NCBI GenBank assembly: GCA_002050455.1
Contig: MWZA01000064.1
Span: 1-41,865, forward strand
DNA: 41,865 bases
DNA from: Acidobacteria bacterium 5-1
GTDB lineage: Bacteria > Acidobacteriota > Blastocatellia > Pyrinomonadales > Pyrinomonadaceae
Direction: 5' to 3'
A program made the translations under genes and the position numbers. The notes under the pieces were generated by a model. The model was not told the origin of the DNA. It searched no databases and saw only the letters and a program-made list of their open reading frames with translations. Position 1 is the first letter of the stretch; each line of letters opens with the position of its first letter. Positions 16,792-23,450 of this stretch are shown here, piece by piece.

Positions 16792-16980
16792 ATGACTAAA
16801 AATTGCAAAAATTGTAATCGGACTTTCGATAACGAAAATGTTTTAATTGATTTTGTCGGCATCGGCTACGGCGAAAAAATAGAGCGTGAATTTTTCGAGC
16901 GTCACAAAACATCGAACTTGTGCGACGACTGTTTGCTGGATGAAATAATTGCAAAGTCGCAGAGTACTAAAACATCATGA
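16792..16980 (+). CDS. CxxC/CxxC zinc-ribbon-like mini-protein
   Basis: A 62-residue protein with two Cys pairs, CKNC near residue 4 and CDDC near residue 44, a spacing suited to a treble-clef or ribbon zinc site. Between them is a hydrophobic-acidic segment (VLIDFVGIGYGEKIEREFFERH). It has no signal or membrane helix. It follows the E1 gene by 29 bp on the same strand, so it is probably part of the conjugation operon. Small binuclear zinc proteins accompany several prokaryotic ubiquitin-like operons, where they are suggested to be E3-like adaptors. That role here is inference. Confidence 0.65.
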   Translation: MTKNCKNCNRTFDNENVLIDFVGIGYGEKIEREFFERHKTSNLCDDCLLDEIIAKSQSTKTS

Positions 16981-16983
16981 AAT

Positions 16984-17013
16984 ATGGGCAATAACGGAAA
17001 TCAAAATTGGTAG
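16984..17013 (+). other. Amber-interrupted start of the nuclease-like gene
   Basis: ATG 16984 opens a frame that reads nine codons to TAG at 17011-17013, and then continues in the same frame with no stop to 17493. After the TAG it encodes HLAWAVGGLVAGSWLARNE, a likely membrane anchor. Changing TAG to CAG would join everything into one protein of about 169 residues. Confidence 0.55.
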
Positions 17014-17100
17014 CATCTGGCTTGGGCGGTCGGCGGTTTAGTCGCCGGCTCCTGGCTGGCGCGAAATGAAATTGAAGAATCGAAAAAAAACCGCGCTGAA

Positions 17101-17493
17101 TTGGATTACCCGGAAGACGCGAAAGAAGCCTATGACGAAATCGGAGACCTGCTCGATAACTGGGAGACTGACGAGGATTGCGAGACAGAAGACGATTACA
17201 CACAGAACTTGGCGGATTATTTGGCTGCAAACACAGATTGGGAAATTGAAATTTATCCCAATACGCCCGAAGGGAAACCAGATATTTTGATTGGTGATCT
17301 GATAGCTCTCGAACTCAAAATTAATCCTTCAAAAAATGAAAGCAATAGGTATATCGGTCAATGCGCCGGATGCTCACGCTTATGGATTACTTGGATGGTA
17401 ATTATAGATGCTCCTCAGAGCAAAACCGGAAGATTAGAAGAATTACTTGTTGACAAAGGACTTGAACAAGTCCTAGTTTGGAATTTCTCTTGA
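17101..17493 (+). CDS. PD-(D/E)XK nuclease-like protein, N-terminus cut off by an amber codon
   Basis: The readable part is 130 residues from TTG 17101, the first usable start after the in-frame TAG at 17011. The upstream frame adds a short hydrophobic segment and a charged linker, so the intact product was probably a membrane-tethered 169-residue protein. The core has an acidic helix-rich start, then KPDILIGDLIALELKIN, which fits PD-(x)n-ExK of the restriction-like nuclease fold (PD, then E and K ten or so residues later), followed by RYIGQCAGCSRLW and a strand WMVIIDAP. Function is inferred only from this motif and from its place directly after the Ubl operon and the zinc mini-protein: a candidate nuclease effector. 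It may now be inactive. Confidence 0.6.
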   Translation: MDYPEDAKEAYDEIGDLLDNWETDEDCETEDDYTQNLADYLAANTDWEIEIYPNTPEGKPDILIGDLIALELKINPSKNESNRYIGQCAGCSRLWITWMVIIDAPQSKTGRLEELLVDKGLEQVLVWNFS

Positions 17494-17617
17494 TTCTCAA
17501 ATCCGTTAAAGCCTTTATTTTATACAATTATTCATTTTTTTAATGACATATCTCAATTCAAGTCAGCAACAAATTATTCGATAATGGCATACGCTTGAGT
17601 ATCTCGCGCCATTTAAC

Positions 17618-18060
17618 TTGGAACAACAGATTAAAGCTGATTCAAACAAACAGGAAGCGACCGGAGAAAACGGCGGTTTCCCAAAAACCTATATAATTTC
17701 TCCGTTTCGGGATGTTGCGCGTGAGCTAAAAAATTTAGTCGTGAAGGAAAGAGCGGATTGGTTGCCCAACCCACAGTCTCGACAAAGTGACGTTAAATCT
17801 TGGGCGGCAAAATCAATCGGAATGGTTCATATTTTTCAGGGCAAGTAAGAGGAAATAGTGATTTTCGTGTTTGGAGCAGATGTAAGATTCAAAAGGTTCG
17901 GCGCAATGGTCGGCAAATAAACCTAACATGCTGAATGTTGCCGCAACCCGAGCTAAATACGGATTTTATATGTTCGGCAATAGTCAATGTTTGGGGAAAA
18001 TTAACGAATTTTGAAACTGCTTATCGAGAATTGAAAACGAATGAAATGATGTAATTTGTC
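17618..18060 (+). pseudogene. Degraded C-terminal remnant of an SF1 (UPF1-like/AAA_12) helicase
   Basis: Pieces of one protein lie in succession on the plus strand. The first frame gives YIISPFRDVARELKNLV and GMVHIFQGK, then a TAA, then in the same frame EEIVIFVFGAD. A second frame gives KPNMLNVAATRAKYGFYMFGNS, and a third gives LTNFETAYRELKTNEM. These match the order of motifs V and VI in UPF1-like DNA helicases (TVHxFQGKE, LNVAxTRAK, WG...F..). Several frameshifts and stops show that it is a relic. The N-terminal helicase half is not visible upstream, so the 5' end was deleted. It indicates earlier turnover of the island next to the integrase. Confidence 0.8.
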
Positions 18061-18159
18061 GAAAACCTGAAAAAACCGGCATTCATATTCGCTCTACAAT
18101 CGTTTTTTAGAAGGTAGTCCTTGCCAGAACCATTCGCTCAAAATGCCATTTTTTGACGA

Positions 18160-19092
18160 TTAACTTATTCTCAACCCCAAATGATCGCACGGCGCGTCGG
18201 TCAAATCCTGCTCGACTCCCAAATATTTCTCCGTCGTTTGAATAGAGTCGTGTCCTAAGGATAGTTGAATCTGGTCAATCGGCGAGCCGCCTTTGTGGGC
18301 GAGTTTGGCAAAAGTTCGGCGCAGATCGTGCGGCGCGATTCCTTGATTTTGTAATTTTTCAGCGTAACCGGCAACAATATCTCTAATCGCCTGCGGTGTA
18401 ATTGAGTCACCCATCAAATTATCGCCTTTATTAACACGACGGAAGACAAAACCTTCTTCCAAATGCGCGACCGTTTTCCAGGCATCCACGCAAGCCTTTG
18501 CCCACGAAGGCATCGGCACGGTTCGCATTTTATCGCGCTTTCCCACAATATCAACAATCGCCCAGCGACCTTCGCGCTGCTCGATATGTGAAAAAGACAA
18601 AATCGAGGCTTCGGCGCGGCGCAGTCCGCAGCCGATTAAAATTGCCAAAACAGCGCGATCACGCAAACCTTTCAAAGTTTTTATGTCGGGAGCATTCAAC
18701 CAAATCTGCGCTTCTTCACGGGTGAGCCAATTGCCGGTGCGTCGCCCGCGAAACGGAACGCCACGAACGGCGCGGATTCCATTGGCAATTCGTGAATCAA
18801 TCAAATTATTATCTTCAGCTTCAGTGGCAAGTTTTCTAATCGCCGAAAGTTTTTGATTGATAGTTGAAGATGAAAGTTTCTGTGCTCTGAGGGTTTTGAC
18901 ATAACGGTTTATTAGCGATTTATTTAGTTCGGGACGATTTTCCGAGACGTGCCAAAAGAAAAATTCCTGGAGATGCCGATTATAAGCGCGACGCGAATTT
19001 TCACTCGGCAGCCCGTCAATGACCATCGCAATAATTTTCTTTTCGGCAGCGGTTAATTTTGGTTTGATTAAAGCTGTGGCGGAATTTTCCAT
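18160..19092 (-). CDS. Tyrosine recombinase/integrase
   Basis: A 310-residue site-specific recombinase. The N-terminal SAM-like DNA-binding domain covers about residues 18-110 (LPSENSRRAYNRHLQEFFFW, SSTINQKLSAIRKLA). The catalytic domain carries R158 (GCGLRRAE), a Lys in the GKRDKMRTVPM hairpin, H255 and R258 (APHDLRRTF), H281 (LSLGHDSIQ) and nucleophile Y290 (TTEKYLG), so it is complete. It resembles XerD-like and integron- or island-type enzymes. It stands at the right edge of the defence genes, pointing toward them, next to the degraded helicase, and is the most likely agent that mobilised the island. No attachment repeat or tRNA gene was recognised nearby. Confidence 0.93.
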   Translation of the reverse strand: MENSATALIKPKLTAAEKKIIAMVIDGLPSENSRRAYNRHLQEFFFWHVSENRPELNKSLINRYVKTLRAQKLSSSTINQKLSAIRKLATEAEDNNLIDSRIANGIRAVRGVPFRGRRTGNWLTREEAQIWLNAPDIKTLKGLRDRAVLAILIGCGLRRAEASILSFSHIEQREGRWAIVDIVGKRDKMRTVPMPSWAKACVDAWKTVAHLEEGFVFRRVNKGDNLMGDSITPQAIRDIVAGYAEKLQNQGIAPHDLRRTFAKLAHKGGSPIDQIQLSLGHDSIQTTEKYLGVEQDLTDAPCDHLGLRIS

Positions 19093-19202
19093 TTGTGAAA
19101 TAAAACTTTCGAGATAATAAATTTGAAAAACGAACAGATTTTGAAAAAGATCTCAAAATATTCGAAATCAGATAAAAATTTAGCACACGATTTCTCTTTT
19201 GT

Positions 19203-19243
19203 AAATAGCTTTCGAGAATTACTATTATCATAAGCTATTTTTT
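19203..19243. repeat. 9-bp inverted repeat upstream of the integrase
   Basis: AAATAGCTT (19203-19211) and AAGCTATTT (19232-19240) are exact reverse complements 20 bp apart, the right arm running into six Ts. On the plus strand it could act as a terminator. Its position about 110 bp upstream of the integrase start also fits an operator or recombinase-binding site. Function is unknown. The rest of 19093-19359 is AT-rich with no gene. Confidence 0.45.
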
Positions 19244-19359
19244 GATTGTTTAAAACTCAGCTTTTATTTGTGTACTCGTTTGAAAGGAGGTTTGAAAACA
19301 GTCATTAACACTGAAATTATAAACCTCGCTATTCTTTTTCCGTTTAACGGCTGGTTGAC

Positions 19360-20157
19360 TTAATTAGGCTCAATCACGACTTGTTCCGGCAGCAAATCGC
19401 TTAACAGATTCTTTTTAGGATAAGCGTGTCCGAGGTGCTGGCGAAAGGATTCGGCACAGATGATCGATCTGTCCGAAAGTTGCGACGCTCTTTGCCCAAG
19501 GTCTTCGTTCCAACGAATCATATTCTCGATATATTCATCTATGCCATTATGCGAACGCAGCCAGTTGCGCTGGCTCTTGTGACAAGCAAGCATCTGTATT
19601 TTTGACTTCATACAATCGCTGACATCCACATAAAACTGCGGCGCGATTTTCTGACCGAAGATGTCAACGCCTTCCATTGGAGAGGCATAAAACAGATTAG
19701 GAATCGCTGAAGTATGAGTTGCAGTTGTAAAACTCGATGTCTCGTAGTTTGGTATGGGAGCGTAGAAGCAGGCATTGCGGACGAGAAGGCTGGTGGTTTC
19801 GTGATCCGACATATAATCCTGTGGCGAATGGGTAATAACTAAACACGGGTCTATTTCCCGAAGCAGGGCGGTTACTCGGCGATTGGAAATGTCATCGTTG
19901 AAGATGCATAAATCTTTAAATCCTCCGAAGTGATAAGTAGCACCAAGGACTTCACAGGCGTTTTGTGCTTCCTGCTGGCGAAGACGGCTTATTTCCTCTG
20001 CCGGATGTTCAGTTGAGCCGCAGGCGACTGCCGTCAGTGAAATCACATGAATTTCATAACCGATTTTTTTCAGTAGAAAAAGCATCCCCGAGCACATAAT
20101 CTCTACATCATCGGGATGCGCTCCGACAGCTAAAATTCTCTTGTTTTCTAAACTCAT
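19360..20157 (-). CDS. PIG-L/LmbE-family N-deacetylase
   Basis: A 265-residue metal-dependent deacetylase of the LmbE superfamily, which removes acetyl groups from N-acetylglucosamine-type substrates. The zinc-site signature AHPDDVE is at residues 13-19 (H14, D16, D17), and a later His region in SPQDYMSDHETTSLLVRNACFY supplies the third ligand (HxxxxxL). Length is normal. ATG 20157 is the clear start and no signal peptide is present, so it works in the cytoplasm. It is divergent from the GH92 gene, sharing the 522-bp control region, and would fit amino-sugar processing together with the catabolic cluster to its right. The exact substrate is unknown. Confidence 0.9.
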   Translation of the reverse strand: MSLENKRILAVGAHPDDVEIMCSGMLFLLKKIGYEIHVISLTAVACGSTEHPAEEISRLRQQEAQNACEVLGATYHFGGFKDLCIFNDDISNRRVTALLREIDPCLVITHSPQDYMSDHETTSLLVRNACFYAPIPNYETSSFTTATHTSAIPNLFYASPMEGVDIFGQKIAPQFYVDVSDCMKSKIQMLACHKSQRNWLRSHNGIDEYIENMIRWNEDLGQRASQLSDRSIICAESFRQHLGHAYPKKNLLSDLLPEQVVIEPN

Positions 20158-20377
20158 TAACTAAAAGGCGGCACTATCGCCCTTGATTATCAAATAAACC
20201 TTTATCCTTTCATAGCTCACAACCTAACAAGAATAGTTTTAAAAACCAAACATTTTACCTTTATGCGAATAAGATTAACTGTTAAATTCCACTTATACAA
20301 AATTACTTTCGGTTTCACTTCTTAACGCAACAATTCCACAAATTGAAATGTCTTGGAGCTTTATTTCATCATACTCC

Positions 20378-20407
20378 TTGACATGGGTGAATTACTCCAT
20401 ATATAAA
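20378..20407 (+). promoter_or_regulatory. Sigma-70 promoter candidate for GH92
   Basis: A consensus TTGACA (20378-20383) is followed by overlapping -10 candidates: TATATA (20400-20405, spacer 16) and TATAAA (20402-20407, spacer 18). It is the best promoter in the 20158-20679 intergenic region and would give a leader of about 265 nt before the GH92 start. The remainder of that region (522 bp) shows no gene. Confidence 0.6.
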
Positions 20408-20540
20408 AAGCAGATAAAGATTAATTTTGGTTGCGTTTCTAATTACGGTTAAGTTAAGACAGTCTAATAAACTGCGAGGCTACATTAATGGACGAGTCAA
20501 TGCTAAGTAAAATAGCAAGCCGATTTAAACTGCGATGGTA

Positions 20541-20579
20541 AGATAAAGATCCTCTCAGTCGCTAGTCGTATCTTTATCT
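20541..20579. repeat. 10-bp inverted repeat in the GH92 leader
   Basis: AGATAAAGAT (20541-20550) and ATCTTTATCT (20570-20579) are perfect reverse complements around a 19-nt loop. It lies within the predicted leader of the GH92 transcript, 100 bp before the ATG. It may be an operator for a dimeric regulator or an RNA hairpin. No U tract suggests termination. Confidence 0.55.
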
Positions 20580-20679
20580 CTTAACCAACTCATCCGAGTC
20601 ACTTATATTACCTCTGGAAACGGCAAAACTGTTCGAGAAATGAAATAGAAGGCAACTCAAAGATGACAAAAAACAGCTT

Positions 20680-23367
20680 ATGAAAAGTCTCCGATTCGTT
20701 TTAACTATCTTCTTGCTGATAACCGGATTACCATGCGCTTTTGATGCTCATCAGCCCGTCGCTTTCGGAAGACAGAATAGTGCTGACCTCCCTGTTAAAG
20801 AAAAGGTAGATCTTACCGACTATGTGAACCCGTTCATTGGAACTGACAGCTCCGGAAATACTTTCCCGGGAGCCGCTTTGCCTTTCGGCATGATACAGTG
20901 GAGCCCGGACACAACCAGCAATGGCTTTTACAAATATCAGGGCTCGACAATTCGGGGTTTTAGTTTGACGCACCTGAGCGGCGTCGGATGTCCAATTTTC
21001 GCGGATATCCCTCTTCTGCCAACGATCGGTCCAATCAAGACGTCACCTGCAACAAATCCTTCTGATTATGCGCAAGGCTTTTCGCATAGCAGCGAGCATG
21101 CTACGCCCGGCTTCTACAGCGTTAATTTCAATTCCGGAATTCAAGTAAAGCTTAGCGTCACGGCGCGAACAGGGCTTGGAGTCTTCACATATCCTTCAAC
21201 CGAGGAAGCGAATCTGTTGATTAACGCCGGCGGGAGCGCTACAGGCAATAGCATGTCTTCGGTGCAGGTAATCGGCGAAGACCGAGTCGTCGGGTCAGCC
21301 ATGAGCGGAGGGTTTTGCGGCAGTAATACTGTCTATACGATCTACTTCGCAGTACAGTTTGACCGCCCCTTCAAATCGTTTGGCACCTGGAATGCAGGAG
21401 CTGTCAATCCCGGTTTGCGGAGCAGCACGAGCAAGCAGCCAGGCGCGTTCCTGACTTTCGATACAAGTCAAAACCCCGTGGTCAAAGCCAAAGTCGGAAT
21501 CTCTTTCGTGAGCGTCGAAAATGCCCTTCTGAACCTCAAAACTGAAAACAGCGGCTGGAATTTCGATGCTGTACGTCGAAAGGCTCATGCCATATGGAAT
21601 GAGTGGCTCAGCCGTATCAGAGTAGAGGGCGGCACGCGCGAGCAGAAAGAGATCTTTTACACGGCGCTCTATCACTCCTTGCTTAGCCCAAACGTCTTCT
21701 CAGATGCGAACGGAGATTACATCGGTTTTGATCGGATGATCCATCAAGCGCGCGGCTACCAGCATTACACTAACATTTCCGATTGGGACACCTACCGCAG
21801 CCAGGTTCAGCTTCAAGCCCTTCTGGCGCCCCGCGAAACAAGCGACATGGTGCAGTCGCTCGTCGTTGATGCCGAGCAGAGCGGCTGGCTTCCGAAATGG
21901 GCGCTCGCCAACGATGTTACAGCAGTAATGGGCGGCGATAACCCTGTCCCCTTAATTACCTCTGCATATGCTTTCGGCGCTCGGAATTTTGACCAGCGTT
22001 CGGCGCTAAAATATATGCTTAAGGCTGCAACCCGACCCGGAGTTGGAATACATGGTTACAGGGAGCGCCCCCGCCTTGCCGAGTATTTAAAGGGCGGTTA
22101 CGTTCCTTATTCCTCAGGCTTCGATAGTGCGGGAGTGAACTCGGCATCTGTGACGCTCGAATATGCCACTGACGATTTCTGCATCGCGCAATTCGCCAGA
22201 TCCCTCGGCGACGCTAAAACTCACAACGCATTCATGCGGCGCGCTCAGAACTGGCAAAATCTCTTTGACGCGGAGATCGGATTTATCCGTCCCCGGCGAG
22301 AAAACGGCGTATTCCTTGAGGGCTTTGACGCCGACGCCGTTCTTCCTCGCAGCGAAGTGCCCTGGGACAAAAACAATCAGGCGGGATTTCAGGAAGGCAA
22401 TTCCTGGCAATACACTTGGATGATTCCCTACAATTACAAGGGGCTATTCCAGGCTATCGGCGGAAACGCGGAAGTTACCCGCAGACTCAACAGATTCTTT
22501 ACCGAACTGACCGGATGGGGTCGTCCGCATTTCAATATGGCTAACGAGCCGAGTTTCGTTTCGCCCTACGCATATACCTTTGCCGGATCTCCATGGAAAA
22601 CACAGGAAACGGTGCGGCGGATTATGACCGAAACTTTTAAGGCGACTCCCGACGGACTGCCCGGCAACGATGATCTCGGCGCGACATCCGCATGGTACGT
22701 CTGGAGCGCCATCGGGCTTTATCCCGCAATACCCGGCGTCGGCGGCTTTGTCATCGGCAGCCCGAGTTTTCCATCCGTTAAGATCAGACTGGGTAACGGA
22801 CGACAGATACAGATCGTTGCCGATGGAAAGCCTGCAAACAACCCATATGTCCGGAGTCTGACGTTAAATGGCAAACCTTATACCCGAACATGGCTGCCGG
22901 TTGAGTCTTTCAGGTCGGGCACAAGTATCTTGAAGTTCACACTGGCGGAGACGCCCAATCCTTTATGGGGAAGTGCCACCATCGACTTACCCCCATCATT
23001 TACCAATGGACAGTCGCCCGCTATAGGTTTCATCTATGGCGAGGACTATTTGTCTGTTTCGCCCGGGGGCGAGGCAAACTTCTCCCTCGGAGTGCAGAAG
23101 ATTGTTCCCGAATCGCTGACGCTTAAATGGAGCGCGGTCGCCCCGAAGGGGTTGGAGCTGCGTCCATCCTCCGGATTGATACGAATTAGTGGTAATGAGA
23201 AACCGAAAGTTGATGTGCAGGTAATCTCTTCAGCTCGGATGCTTCCAGATAGTTATATAATCCCAATCCGTTTTCAACTAATATCCCCGGTTACCTTAAA
23301 AGATGTTAAATTTCCTGAGACAATAGTAGAAATAAAAGTCGGCGACAGTATTGCAAAGACGAGATAA
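20680..23367 (+). CDS. Secreted GH92-family alpha-mannosidase
   Basis: An 895-residue exo-acting alpha-mannosidase of glycoside hydrolase family 92, a calcium-dependent inverting family acting on alpha-mannosides such as those of N-glycans and yeast mannan. A Sec signal peptide covers about residues 1-25. The N-terminal beta domain has DYVNPFIGTDSSGNTFPGA. The catalytic (alpha/alpha)6 region includes EGNSWQYTW with E572 at the general-acid position and PGNDDLGATSAWYVWSAIGLYP with D664/D665 at the base position. Length is usual, with an extra C-terminal beta-rich tail of ~130 residues. The stretch after QYTW reads MIPYN rather than the common VPHD, a small substrate-site change. It is a single-gene unit facing the catabolic operon. 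Codon use is slightly more G/C-rich than the neighbouring intergenic DNA. Confidence 0.93.
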   Translation: MKSLRFVLTIFLLITGLPCAFDAHQPVAFGRQNSADLPVKEKVDLTDYVNPFIGTDSSGNTFPGAALPFGMIQWSPDTTSNGFYKYQGSTIRGFSLTHLSGVGCPIFADIPLLPTIGPIKTSPATNPSDYAQGFSHSSEHATPGFYSVNFNSGIQVKLSVTARTGLGVFTYPSTEEANLLINAGGSATGNSMSSVQVIGEDRVVGSAMSGGFCGSNTVYTIYFAVQFDRPFKSFGTWNAGAVNPGLRSSTSKQPGAFLTFDTSQNPVVKAKVGISFVSVENALLNLKTENSGWNFDAVRRKAHAIWNEWLSRIRVEGGTREQKEIFYTALYHSLLSPNVFSDANGDYIGFDRMIHQARGYQHYTNISDWDTYRSQVQLQALLAPRETSDMVQSLVVDAEQSGWLPKWALANDVTAVMGGDNPVPLITSAYAFGARNFDQRSALKYMLKAATRPGVGIHGYRERPRLAEYLKGGYVPYSSGFDSAGVNSASVTLEYATDDFCIAQFARSLGDAKTHNAFMRRAQNWQNLFDAEIGFIRPRRENGVFLEGFDADAVLPRSEVPWDKNNQAGFQEGNSWQYTWMIPYNYKGLFQAIGGNAEVTRRLNRFFTELTGWGRPHFNMANEPSFVSPYAYTFAGSPWKTQETVRRIMTETFKATPDGLPGNDDLGATSAWYVWSAIGLYPAIPGVGGFVIGSPSFPSVKIRLGNGRQIQIVADGKPANNPYVRSLTLNGKPYTRTWLPVESFRSGTSILKFTLAETPNPLWGSATIDLPPSFTNGQSPAIGFIYGEDYLSVSPGGEANFSLGVQKIVPESLTLKWSAVAPKGLELRPSSGLIRISGNEKPKVDVQVISSARMLPDSYIIPIRFQLISPVTLKDVKFPETIVEIKVGDSIAKTR

Positions 23368-23450
23368 GGCAAGCAGAGAGAGTCAGAGCCGCTTACTATT
23401 GCCGGAGAACCGGAAATAACACGCCCTTTTAACCTTTCATACTCTCGGCA

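Noticed and set aside
3467-17013. Genome-wide recoding of TAG as glutamine
   Set aside because: TAG is used as the final stop of several genes here (response regulator at 774-776, E1 at 16760-16762, ImmA at 11940-11942), and no suppressor tRNA is visible.
19203-19240. Inverted repeat as the integrase core attachment site
   Set aside because: Tyrosine recombinase core sites normally have arms separated by 6-8 bp. Here the gap is 20 bp, so it is listed only as a repeat.
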